Source of the DNA: Proteiniphilum sp.
Lineage (GTDB): Bacteria; Bacteroidota; Bacteroidia; Bacteroidales; Dysgonomonadaceae
Assembly (NCBI GenBank): GCA_031255275.1
Contig: JAIRSV010000139.1
Span: 1 to 25,747 of the forward strand
Direction: 5' to 3'
DNA: 25,747 nt
Shown here: positions 7,333 through 15,050 of the stretch, piece by piece
Numbering within the stretch: position 1 is the first letter of the stretch
Layout of the letters: each line of letters begins with the position of its first letter
The notes under the pieces: generated by a model
Database searches by the model: none
The model's input: the letters and a program-made list of their open reading frames with translations, nothing else
What the model was told of the DNA's origin: nothing
Program-made: the position numbers and the translations under genes

Positions 7333-10147
7333 TCCGAAATGGCTTTTTATCATTAACACATTACCGGTGATCGTGCTGTTAGTCCTTCTCACCGGACAGT
7401 TCGACATAATCAAAACACTACTGGACGAGAACAGTATCCGGCTTTGGAAATCCTTCGGACTGGCATTGGGAATCCTGGGATTATTGAATTTCATCCATGC
7501 GGTTTATCTGACAGTCAAAAAACAGAATGTATCCGTCCGGTACGGCGTGATTGCCCTGCTGCTGTACATTCCGTTCATCTATCTGTATGGCTGTCATCTG
7601 GACGGGATAATTCCCTCATCCGTTCCGCAATGGATGATCCCCGAGAGTATATTCATCGGCGTGGGCACATTTTTAATGCCGACTCTTGCCTATGCGTTAT
7701 TCGTATTGATTGTGCATTTTACGTCCGAATCCGGAGAACATAAAGCGTGGATAAATTTTTTGATTGCAATCGCCGTTCCCGTTGCGGGCTACCTGTTTTC
7801 CCGGACGATACTCCCTCTGTGGCGCCTTAATAATATCGGCGAACTTTCCATCCATGCTTTGCTGGTTCTCATAATTGCGGCAACGCTTGTCTTTCTTTTT
7901 TTCCTGGTCAGAGGCGTCTTTATCCTTGCCTTGAAAAAAACGGCTGTCCGGCGGATATACCGCTTGGCCTGGAAAATCCCCGTTGCAATTGTGCTTCCAC
8001 TGATGGGCTTATCGGTAAACAACGGACATCTGTTCAAGATATTCGGTGAAAACAATTCGGGAATCTTCGGAGATTTCAACAATCCCCTCTTTTATATCCT
8101 TGTGGCGATAAACGGTATTTTGATTTGCCTGCCCGATTCCGGCAATAAAATTTACCGGCTTCTTCTGTTCGCCGGACGAAGCGTGACTTTTGCCTGTACA
8201 CTCTATTTCTTTTTGGTATTTCTGCCCTTTCTGCCCTTGTCCGTCATGGCCATCATTGCCTTTGGAGCGGGATTTTTGATGCTTACGCCATTGCTGCTTT
8301 TCGTTATTCACATAAGCGCGCTGTCAGCGGACTTTGCGTACCTGAAACCTCTGTTTTCGGGGAAACTGATCCTCGGACTTTCGCTGTCGGGATTTCTGGT
8401 CATACCCGCATCTATCACGGCCACCTTCCTGAAGGACAAGAGCGTTTTACGCGAAACGCTCTCGTATGTATACACTCCCGATTATTCAAAGAGATACAGT
8501 ATCGACAGCACATCGCTCCGAAAAACGCTTGACGTCATCAAATACCATAAAGACAAAAGCAGATATAATATTCTTGGCAGCCGGATTCCCTATCTGTCAT
8601 CATATTTCAACCGGCTGGTGCTGGATAATCTTACCCTGTCCGATACGAAAATCAACTGTATCGAAAGGATATTTTTCGGCGAAACGTCCGTTGAGATAAA
8701 CGCCGAAAATATTCGGAACGACAGCGTGAAGATAACAGGCATTTCGGGCAGCAGCGTTTACGACAAGTCGCAAAACGCCTGGATAAGCCGGGTTGATCTG
8801 GAGATAACCGATGAAAGTGAAGAAATCCTGTTTCCGGAATATGCCACCACGATTGATTTGCCGGAAGGCTGCTGGATCAGCGACTATTATCTGTACGTCG
8901 GAGACAGGAAAGAGTCCGGAATCTTGGCGGAAAAGAGATCGGCAATGTGGGTATTTTCAAATATCCGGAACGAGAATAAAGATCCCGGAATTTTGCATTA
9001 TCTCACGGGCAACAAAGTTGCCCTCAGGATATTTCCGTTTTCGAAAGGCGAAGTGCGGAAAACGGGGATTGAATTTTTACACAGAGAACCGGTGCAACTG
9101 ACGATTGACGGTCACACAGTAGCGCTGGGCTGCGCGGAAGAGACCGTGGTGAACGAAGGGATTGAAACCGGAAACATCATTTACATTCCGGCACAGCAGA
9201 AACAGACGCTGAAAAAAGTTCGTCGCAGTCCCCGCTTACATTTCCTGGTAGACGTTTCGACAGGCAAAGACAGCTGTTCGGATGATTTCACGAGACGGAT
9301 CGAGAAGATTTTGACGGACTGTCGGCCGTTTTCCGGGAACGCACAGATAAGTTTCGTGAACAGCTACGTAAGCACCTTTCCGCTGGACGGAGAGTGGAAG
9401 CAACGCTATCTGACACAGACTTTCGAAGGCGGCTTCTATCTGGAAAGAGCGATAAGCACGACCCTCCTCAACGCCCACAGAGACGAAACCCGCCCCGTCA
9501 TCATAGTCGTTACGGACAACATCCGGAATGCAATCATCGAGAAAGATTTCTCGGATTTCAAATTCGAGTTCCCCGAAAGCGACCTGTTCTACAATCTTGA
9601 TGAAAGCGGCACTCTGCAGGAACATTCACTGACGGATGATCCGCAAAAACAGCTTCCGCCCCCATACCGCGAACCCTGTTTCTGCGAAACCGTTTTAGCC
9701 TGCGGATTAGCCGACGGATCAACCGTCTACCTACCCGACGACAACCGGCCGAGTATCATTTTGAAAAAAGATCTCTTCGACACAGACGAAACCGAAATCA
9801 GAGAAAAAAGCTGGCTCTCCGCCCTGACCATGCACGGCCTCCGGCGATCTCAACTCCTGCACCCCGAGACGTCCGGCAAAGAACAGTTGAAACTGATAAA
9901 ATACAGTTTCGCCACAAAGGTGATGACCCCCGCGACATCCTACCTGGTCGTCGAGAACGAAGCACAGAAAGCCGCCCTGAAAAGGAAACAGGAAGAAGTC
10001 CTGACCGGAAACGGATCGCTGGATCCCGACGAAGAAACCCGGCGAATGAGCGAGCCGGGACTGCTGACACTGCTGACATTGCTGACACTGCTGATTCTGG
10101 CCGGACAGAAGCGAAAAGCCGCAAGCAGGAAAGGAACCGGCGAATGA
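7316..10147 (+). CDS. MSEP-CTERM protein, presumed sole target of the adjacent exosortase
   Basis: This 943-residue protein has about eleven hydrophobic segments in residues 1-375. A long extracytoplasmic part follows, with a VIT-like beta-rich region (roughly 430-620) and a von Willebrand A-like fold. The vWA-like part begins at LHFLVDVS (641-648) and continues to RPVIIVVTDN. Its metal site looks degenerate: D646-V-S648 is followed by TG rather than the usual GS. The C-terminus is a three-part sorting signal: M911-S-E-P914, a hydrophobic stretch of Leu/Thr (about 916-931), then QKRKAASRK. This matches the MSEP-CTERM family known beside exosortase K. The gene overlaps xrtK by 17 bp and folK by an ATGA. 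Function is unknown; a surface or envelope assembly role is inference. Confidence 0.85.
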   Translation: MRNVLNPKWLFIINTLPVIVLLVLLTGQFDIIKTLLDENSIRLWKSFGLALGILGLLNFIHAVYLTVKKQNVSVRYGVIALLLYIPFIYLYGCHLDGIIPSSVPQWMIPESIFIGVGTFLMPTLAYALFVLIVHFTSESGEHKAWINFLIAIAVPVAGYLFSRTILPLWRLNNIGELSIHALLVLIIAATLVFLFFLVRGVFILALKKTAVRRIYRLAWKIPVAIVLPLMGLSVNNGHLFKIFGENNSGIFGDFNNPLFYILVAINGILICLPDSGNKIYRLLLFAGRSVTFACTLYFFLVFLPFLPLSVMAIIAFGAGFLMLTPLLLFVIHISALSADFAYLKPLFSGKLILGLSLSGFLVIPASITATFLKDKSVLRETLSYVYTPDYSKRYSIDSTSLRKTLDVIKYHKDKSRYNILGSRIPYLSSYFNRLVLDNLTLSDTKINCIERIFFGETSVEINAENIRNDSVKITGISGSSVYDKSQNAWISRVDLEITDESEEILFPEYATTIDLPEGCWISDYYLYVGDRKESGILAEKRSAMWVFSNIRNENKDPGILHYLTGNKVALRIFPFSKGEVRKTGIEFLHREPVQLTIDGHTVALGCAEETVVNEGIETGNIIYIPAQQKQTLKKVRRSPRLHFLVDVSTGKDSCSDDFTRRIEKILTDCRPFSGNAQISFVNSYVSTFPLDGEWKQRYLTQTFEGGFYLERAISTTLLNAHRDETRPVIIVVTDNIRNAIIEKDFSDFKFEFPESDLFYNLDESGTLQEHSLTDDPQKQLPPPYREPCFCETVLACGLADGSTVYLPDDNRPSIILKKDLFDTDETEIREKSWLSALTMHGLRRSQLLHPETSGKEQLKLIKYSFATKVMTPATSYLVVENEAQKAALKRKQEEVLTGNGSLDPDEETRRMSEPGLLTLLTLLTLLILAGQKRKAASRKGTGE
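10061..10096 (+). repeat. Four tandem 9-bp units encoding the hydrophobic part of the sorting signal
   Basis: The units read CTGCTGACA, CTGCTGACA, TTGCTGACA and CTGCTGATT, encoding L-L-T repeats directly after the MSEP motif. Each unit adds three residues, so gain or loss of a unit would keep the frame but change the length of the membrane segment. Confidence 0.85.
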
Positions 10148-10689
10148 ACAGCGAATACACCATATACCTGGCACTGGGATCAAACCGCGGCGACAGGCGG
10201 AAAAACATGGAAGAAGCCCTGAGCAAAATAGAGAAACGGATAGGAAACATCACAGCCCGCTCCACCTTTCATCAAACCCGTCCCGTCGGCTTTCAGTCCG
10301 AAAACATGTTCATCAACAGCGTCTGCGAAGTAGTCACCCGCATCAGCATAAACGACCTGCTGTCGATCACGCAGGAAATCGAAAGAGAAACAGGCCGAAC
10401 CCACAAAAGCAAAAACGGAGAATATGCAGACAGGACAATCGATATAGACCTGATCCTGGCCGGCGACCGGGTGATCGACACACCGACGCTCACCCTCCCG
10501 CACCCCCGCTGTCACACCCGCACCTTCGTCCTCGACCCCCTGTGCGAAATAGCCCCCCACCTCATACACCCCCTGTCCGGAAAGACCGTGACGGAACTGC
10601 GGGCAGAGCTGGAAGAAGAGAGAAACAGCAATCAGCAGCAAAAGGAAAACTCGAAAAAAAATCCCATATTTGTGCAGCAAAACATTTGA
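10144..10689 (+). CDS. folK: 6-hydroxymethyl-7,8-dihydropterin pyrophosphokinase FolK (HPPK)
   Basis: The 181-residue cytoplasmic enzyme transfers pyrophosphate from ATP to hydroxymethyl-dihydropterin in folate synthesis. It shows the family pattern YLALGSNRGDR near the N-terminus, RPVGFQSENMFINSV for pterin binding, then RTIDIDLIL, whose two Asp bind magnesium, and LPHPRCHTRTFVLDPL. The ATG overlaps the stop of the MSEP gene as ATGA, which implies translational coupling. The last 25 or so residues (ERNSNQQQKENSKK...) are low-complexity and not part of the HPPK fold, so the protein is longer than the roughly 160 residues usual for single-domain FolK. The patatin-like gene starts 17 bases later. 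Confidence 0.95.
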   Translation: MNSEYTIYLALGSNRGDRRKNMEEALSKIEKRIGNITARSTFHQTRPVGFQSENMFINSVCEVVTRISINDLLSITQEIERETGRTHKSKNGEYADRTIDIDLILAGDRVIDTPTLTLPHPRCHTRTFVLDPLCEIAPHLIHPLSGKTVTELRAELEEERNSNQQQKENSKKNPIFVQQNI

Positions 10690-10706
10690 AAGAAAAAAAC
10701 AGGAAC

Positions 10707-11627
10707 ATGGCAATCTTCGGAAAAAGCTACGAACATTATTTAGGATACGCCCTGAGCGGCGGCGGCGCCAAAGGGTTCGCCCACCTGGGCGCGCTGAAAG
10801 TGCTGGAGAAATGCGGGCTGAAGCCCGACATAATCGCCGGCACCAGCGCAGGAGCGCTCGCCGGCGTATTTTACGCCGACGGCTACCACCCCGACGAAAT
10901 AGTAGAACTCTTCAGGAAAAAAGAATTCCTCGAATTCGTCGAATTCACCATCCCCACAACCGGCTTCTTCAAAAGCACAGGACTGCACAACTTCCTGAAG
11001 AAAAACCTCCGGGCCACACGCTTCGAAGAACTTCAAATACCCTTCTGCGCAGTAGCCACAGACTGGAACAGAGCCACCACCGTCATATTCACCAACGGAG
11101 ACGACCTGATAGACGCCGTAGTCGCATCCTGCTCCATCCCCGTCATATTCCACCCCCAGATGATACACAACACACCCTACGTCGACGGAGGACTGCTGAA
11201 AAACTTCCCCGTCACCGTCATCCGCAGAAAAAGCAAATACGTAATCGGCATAAACGTCACACAAACACTGCCCCCCTCAGGGAAACACAACATCCGGAAA
11301 GTACTGGAACGAACATTCAACCTCATGTCAAACGCAAACACCATCATCGACAAAGCCAGCTGCGACATACTGATCGAAACCCGCGGGATGGAAAAATACT
11401 CCATGTTCAACCTGCAAAACCAGCAGAAAATCATGCAAGCCGGCTACCACAGCGCCGCGCTGGCAATGAGCCGGGACGAATCCTGGGAAATAGTCCGGAA
11501 GTGCCACAGACACTACACGCTGACCGAAAAAATACACCGCCGCCTCCACCGCATCAGGCAAGCACGAAAAGCCATATCGCGGAAACCGGAAAACAGAAAC
11601 ACAAACAGAAATACAGACAAAAGATGA
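10707..11627 (+). CDS. Patatin-like phospholipase family protein
   Basis: The 306-residue protein is a patatin-like acyl hydrolase of the bacterial RssA/YchK type. It has the oxyanion-hole glycine run SGGGAKGFAHLG (residues 17-28), the nucleophile motif G45-T-S47-A-G49 and the catalytic Asp in D160-G-G. There is no signal peptide or TM segment, so it should act in the cytoplasm or at the inner face of the membrane. An in-frame extension upstream to 10542 exists but overlaps folK. The ATG at 10707 is preferred because it is preceded by CAGGA and begins just before the conserved fold. The C-terminal tail (RKPENRNTNRNTDKR) is low-complexity. Its stop overlaps the ATG of the GH13 gene. The lipid substrate is unknown. 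Confidence 0.9.
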   Translation: MAIFGKSYEHYLGYALSGGGAKGFAHLGALKVLEKCGLKPDIIAGTSAGALAGVFYADGYHPDEIVELFRKKEFLEFVEFTIPTTGFFKSTGLHNFLKKNLRATRFEELQIPFCAVATDWNRATTVIFTNGDDLIDAVVASCSIPVIFHPQMIHNTPYVDGGLLKNFPVTVIRRKSKYVIGINVTQTLPPSGKHNIRKVLERTFNLMSNANTIIDKASCDILIETRGMEKYSMFNLQNQQKIMQAGYHSAALAMSRDESWEIVRKCHRHYTLTEKIHRRLHRIRQARKAISRKPENRNTNRNTDKR

Positions 11628-13324
11628 AACAAAAACTTTTTATCTACCAGCTACTGCCCCGACTCATCGGGAACACCGTCACCACCAACAAAATCAACGG
11701 CACCATCGAAGAAAACGGAACCGGAAAATTCAACGACATAACCCTCCGCCTGCTCCGCCGGCTCAAGACAAGCGGCTACACACACATCTGGTACACCGGC
11801 ATACCCGCACACGCCTCCGCCACCGACTACACCGCATACGGCCTCCCCGCCGAATACCCCTCAATAATCAAAGGCAAAGCCGGATCACCCTACGCAATAA
11901 GAGACTACTACGACGTAGACCCCGACCTCGCCGTAAACATCCCCCACAGGATGGCCGAATTCGAAGCCCTCATCCGGCGCACACACACCGCCGGCCTGAA
12001 AGCAATCATCGACAGCATCCCCAACCACCTGGCACGAAACTACCACTCAGTCAGCAAGCCGGAAGGCACCAAAGACTTCGGAGAAGACGACGACCCCACC
12101 CACGCCTTCTCCCCCCGAAACAACTACTACTACCTCCCCGGCCAGGCACTCGAACTGCCCCTCCCCCCCGGGGAAACCCCCACCCAGCCCCCATACAGCG
12201 AATACCCCGCCCGGGCGACAGGCAACGACTGCTTTACGCACAAACCCACCCGACACGACTGGTACGAAACCGTGAAACTCAACTACGGAATAGACCACCT
12301 GCACGGAAAACAACCCAACTTCGACCCCATCCCCGACACATGGATAAAAATGAGAGACATCCTCCGCTACTGGGCTGACAAAGGCATAGACGGCTTCCGG
12401 TGCGACATGGCCGAAATGGTACCGCTATCCTTCTGGCGCTGGGCGCTCCCCCCGATAAAAGCACAACATCCCGGCCTCATCTTCCTGGCCGAAATATACA
12501 CCCCCGCCGCATACCGCGACTACCTTTCCGGCAACACCTTCGACTACCTCTACGACAAAGTCGGCCTCTACGACACCCTGCTCGACGTCAGCCTCCGCCG
12601 CCGCCCCTCCTCCGACATAACCTTCACCCTCAACAGCACAGGCGACATCCGTCACCGGATGCTCAGCTTCATGGAAAACCACGACGAACAGCGCCTTGCC
12701 TCCGACCACCTCCTCAAAGCCGGCCATCGCGGAAAAGCCGCCATGCTCGTCACCACCTGCACCGGCACCAACCCCGTGATGATCTACGCCGGCCAGGAAC
12801 TCGGCGAAAGAGGCATGGACGCTGAAGGATTCAGCGGTCGGGACGGCCGCACCACCATCTTCGACTACTGGTCTGTAGACACCCTGCGCCGCTGGAACAA
12901 CCACGGTCGCTGGGACAGCACCCAACTCACCCCCGAAGAGACAGACCTTCAGCAATTCTACCGGCGCCTCATCACCCTCAACCACCGGGAACCCTCCCTT
13001 TCCGGCGGTCTCTTCTACGACCTGATGCCCGCCAACTACGAAAACCGGGAATTTGATTCCACCCGTCTCTACGCCTTCCTCCGTAGCGACAAGAAAGACC
13101 TGATGCTCATCGTCGCCAACTTCGACGACACACAGCGTGAATGTACCATCCACATCCCCCCCCACGCCTACACCTTTCTGGAGATAACAGACACCGGAAA
13201 CGGCCGGTTGCAACCCCTTCTGCAGGAAGAAAGACCACCGATACCGTTTTCACCCCGTACACCATTCCGGATCACGCTCGAACCCTTTTCGGGAGAAATC
13301 TATAAAGTCACCTTTGAGAAATAA
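11624..13324 (+). CDS. GH13 alpha-amylase family protein, cytoplasmic
   Basis: This 566-residue glycoside hydrolase has all four GH13 motifs: region I D130-SIPNH135, region II GFRCD with nucleophile D261, region III FLAE with acid/base E290, and region IV NHD with D354. The (beta/alpha)8 barrel is followed by a beta-rich C-terminal domain from about residue 470. No signal peptide is present, pointing to action on internal maltodextrin or glycogen-type alpha-glucans. The start at 11624 forms an ATGA overlap with the patatin gene. The open frame continues far upstream without stops, but that part is Arg/His-rich and is a composition artefact. Codon use is extremely C-rich. Exact substrate and subfamily cannot be told by eye. 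Confidence 0.92.
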   Translation: MKQKLFIYQLLPRLIGNTVTTNKINGTIEENGTGKFNDITLRLLRRLKTSGYTHIWYTGIPAHASATDYTAYGLPAEYPSIIKGKAGSPYAIRDYYDVDPDLAVNIPHRMAEFEALIRRTHTAGLKAIIDSIPNHLARNYHSVSKPEGTKDFGEDDDPTHAFSPRNNYYYLPGQALELPLPPGETPTQPPYSEYPARATGNDCFTHKPTRHDWYETVKLNYGIDHLHGKQPNFDPIPDTWIKMRDILRYWADKGIDGFRCDMAEMVPLSFWRWALPPIKAQHPGLIFLAEIYTPAAYRDYLSGNTFDYLYDKVGLYDTLLDVSLRRRPSSDITFTLNSTGDIRHRMLSFMENHDEQRLASDHLLKAGHRGKAAMLVTTCTGTNPVMIYAGQELGERGMDAEGFSGRDGRTTIFDYWSVDTLRRWNNHGRWDSTQLTPEETDLQQFYRRLITLNHREPSLSGGLFYDLMPANYENREFDSTRLYAFLRSDKKDLMLIVANFDDTQRECTIHIPPHAYTFLEITDTGNGRLQPLLQEERPPIPFSPRTPFRITLEPFSGEIYKVTFEK

Positions 13325-13356
13325 TGCGATGATGTGATGATGCGATGATGTGTTGA
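13325..13356. repeat. Two 16-bp direct repeats after the GH13 gene
   Basis: The unit TGCGATGATGTGATGA is followed at once by TGCGATGATGTGTTGA and then TGTG. It starts at the base after the GH13 stop codon. It is G/T-rich on the plus strand, unlike the C-rich gene before it. No terminator-type hairpin with a T-tract was found between it and the GC-rich repeat that follows. Confidence 0.8.
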
Positions 13357-13380
13357 TGTGAAGTGGAGAAGTAGAGATAA

Positions 13381-13435
13381 CTAGCTCGGGGAGCGCCCGA
13401 GTGGCAAGGGGCGGGAGCACCCGCCCCGACGAACG
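13381..13435 (-). repeat. Dispersed GC-rich hairpin repeat, copy B (reverse)
   Basis: The reverse complement of this segment matches copy C (13582-13635) with about three differences over 55 bases, including the hairpin GGGGCGGG-TGCT-CCCGCCCC and the closing GCTCCCCGAGCTAG. B and C therefore form a long inverted repeat with about 146 bases between them. Confidence 0.85.
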
Positions 13436-13510
13436 ATTTCTTTATTAAGCGATTTCTTTGTTAATTGTCTGAACCGTGATTCTTCTGATTTACATGATTT
13501 ACATGATTAT

Positions 13511-13660
13511 ACCGTCGCTACGCGACGGCCATATATATATAATGTACAGGGCAAGGCCATGCCTTGCCCTGTTTTCGTTATCGCTCGTCGGGGCGGGTGC
13601 TCCCGCCCCTTGCCGCTCCGGCGCTCCCCGAGCTAGTTATCCCCGAGCTGGTTTTCCCCG
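13511..13660 (+). repeat. Long composite intergenic repeat, copy C
   Basis: This 150-base block recurs in reverse at 25515-25661. In order it contains a hairpin CCGTCGC-TAC-GCGACGG, an AT dinucleotide run, a long hairpin ACAGGGCAAGG-CCATG-CCTTGCCCTGT, the GC-rich module shared with copies A and B, and a tail with two GAGCTRGTT-type blocks. The two copies differ only in the length of the AT run, the spacer before CGCTCG and the tail. No transposase is near; it looks like a non-autonomous or REP-like element. Confidence 0.85.
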
Positions 13661-13695
13661 CTTCACCGCTTCACTTCTTCTCAATTTTTGGAAGA

Positions 13696-13969
13696 ATTCG
13701 TGCCCACGTTTACCTCATTCGTGCCTGCGTTTGCGAAAATTCGTGCCCACGTTTACGCTATTCGTGGGCACGTTTACGCCATCCGTGGGCACGTTTACGC
13801 CATTCGTGCCCACGTTTACACCATTCGTGGGCACGTTTACGCGTTCGATTAACACGTTTACGCCATTCGTTCAGGCAGTTACGCGATTCCCGCCCGCGAT
13901 CGCGCCATTCGTGGACACGGTTACGCTGTTCGTATACGCGTTTATTTCGTTCATGCATGATTTCCTGTT
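13696..13969. repeat. Degenerate 21-bp minisatellite, about 13 units
   Basis: Units begin ATTCGTG, have a CGTGGGCACG or CGTGCCCACG core, and end in TTTACGCC. Units 1-8 are well kept, and units 9-13 decay progressively to about 13969. Unit 2 is 22 bases long, so the repeat does not hold one reading frame. The two core forms are reverse complements of each other while the flanks keep one orientation. The translated heptad pattern (FVGTFTP) in the open frame is a consequence of the 21-bp period. I do not call a protein here. Confidence 0.85.
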
Positions 13970-14358
13970 TCGGATGAATATTCGGAATGGCGGGGAGCGA
14001 CCGCGCTCTGTTCGCGAGGGTATTCGCGGGCTTTCCCTCGAAACGGACGGTACGTCCGGAGGGACGGGCGTCCCGTCGCTGAAGATTTTCGACACTCCGG
14101 TGGAGTGGGAGAGGGGAGAAGCGTTCCTTTCCGTAAAAAAGGAGGAGCGGGCTGACGGTGACGTGTCCGCTTTTCCGGTTTCGGGCTGCACGGTCTCTTC
14201 TTCTTCGCGAACGGAACGGACGTACGGTTGCTCGAAGTGGGCGAAACTGTGTGCTGCGAACGTTTTGAGTCTGTGCGCTTTGACGCTGAACGGCGAGATT
14301 GACCGATTGTCAGCCCGACGGGGGACGGGCGGCCTGCAATAAAGATCAGCGGGAAGCG
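13970..14358. other. About 390 bases with no supported gene
   Basis: Open frames run through both strands, but none has recognisable domains, a convincing start or a promoter. They overlap each other and extend from the minisatellite. A hairpin GACGGG-CGT-CCCGTC occurs near 14075. The sequence is G-rich on the plus strand, unlike the C-rich genes on either side. It may be decayed coding sequence or an untranslated leader; I see nothing decisive. Confidence 0.5.
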
Positions 14359-14388
14359 TTTGTATTTGACCGAATAATAGTATCTTTG
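14359..14388 (+). promoter_or_regulatory. Promoter of the ECF sigma factor gene (-33 TTTG, -7 TATCTTTG)
   Basis: TTTG at 14359-14362 and TATCTTTG at 14381-14388 match the Bacteroidota housekeeping promoter (TTTG and TAnnTTTG), with 18 bases between. Transcription should start near 14395, leaving about 80 bases of leader before the ATG at 14474. It is the best promoter match in the window and suggests that the regulator genes are made from the primary sigma factor. Confidence 0.7.
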
Positions 14389-14473
14389 CCACAAGGGTTT
14401 TCGTCCCGGACGGGATCCGTAATAAAAACAACGTATTTACTAACTATTGATTCCTGGTAATTTAAAACATTCC

Positions 14474-15043
14474 ATGTACGCTGAATCAAACAGAAAAGAA
14501 TTTGAAAAACTGTTCATCCGCTATTTTCCGAAGGTTCGCTCGTTTGCCCGTATTCTTCTCAAATCGGAACAGGACGCCGAGGATGTAGCGCAGGATATTT
14601 TCGTGAAACTCTGGGAACAGCCTGAGATATGGGAAAAGAATTTTGTACGGAACTATCTGTATACAATGGTTAAAAATCACATCTTTAACCGTATCAAACG
14701 TAAAAATATCGAATCCGGATATATCCATTCGCAGATTGACACTCTTTCGCCGGGAGATCTGGCCGAGTTCAGAGATCCCCTCGACGAGATGTATCTCGAC
14801 GAAATGAGGCTCCTGCTGAAGCTGGCGCTCGAGAGGATGCCCGAGAAACGGAGAAAGGTTTTTGAGATGAGTCGCTTTCAACATCTCAGCAACAGCGAGA
14901 TTGCAGTGAGGTTGAATCTCTCGGTACGTACCGTAGAGCAGCACATATATCTGGCTTTGCGCGAACTCAAAAAACTATTCCTTTTTGCTGTTTTTTTGAT
15001 AAAACTGTTAAGTACCGATCCCCTGCCGGTTGTATATATATAA
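14474..15043 (+). CDS. ECF-type RNA polymerase sigma factor (FecI-like, sigma-70 family)
   Basis: The 189-residue protein has a sigma region 2 (about residues 8-76, with SEQDAEDVAQDIFVKLWEQ) and a region 4 helix-turn-helix (about 115-168, with MPEKRRKVFEMSRFQHLSNSEIA and VRTVEQHIYLALREL). There is no region 1 or 3, as expected for extracytoplasmic function sigma factors. I use the ATG at 14474; a TTG at 14447 in the same frame would add nine residues of non-family sequence. The hydrophobic C-terminal tail (LFLFAVFLIKLL) is common in Bacteroidota members. With the next gene, an anti-sigma factor, it should control transcription of the SusC/SusD operon. Confidence 0.93.
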   Translation: MYAESNRKEFEKLFIRYFPKVRSFARILLKSEQDAEDVAQDIFVKLWEQPEIWEKNFVRNYLYTMVKNHIFNRIKRKNIESGYIHSQIDTLSPGDLAEFRDPLDEMYLDEMRLLLKLALERMPEKRRKVFEMSRFQHLSNSEIAVRLNLSVRTVEQHIYLALRELKKLFLFAVFLIKLLSTDPLPVVYI

Positions 15044-15050
15044 AGGAGGG

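Noticed and set aside
10542..10706. Longer start for the patatin-like gene inside folK
   Set aside because: The extension overlaps 148 bases of folK and has no family resemblance. The ATG at 10707 has an upstream AGGA and begins just before the conserved fold.
10670..11623. In-frame upstream extension of the GH13 open frame, giving an 884-residue protein
   Set aside because: The extra 318 residues are an Arg/His/Pro-rich shadow of the patatin-like gene. GH13 homology begins at the ATG at 11624, which overlaps the patatin stop.
13381..13969. CRISPR-like array
   Set aside because: The repeats are contiguous 21-bp units without unique spacers, and no cas gene is present.
13476..14342. 288-residue open frame through repeat copy C and the minisatellite
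   Set aside because: Its N-terminus is translated repeat and its middle is the 21-bp array, and the 22-base unit would break any heptad protein. No start signal or domain supports it.
13871..14431. Minus-strand open frame of 186 residues
   Set aside because: It overlaps the minisatellite and the sigma-factor promoter, is rich in Arg, Ser and Pro, and has no recognisable motif.
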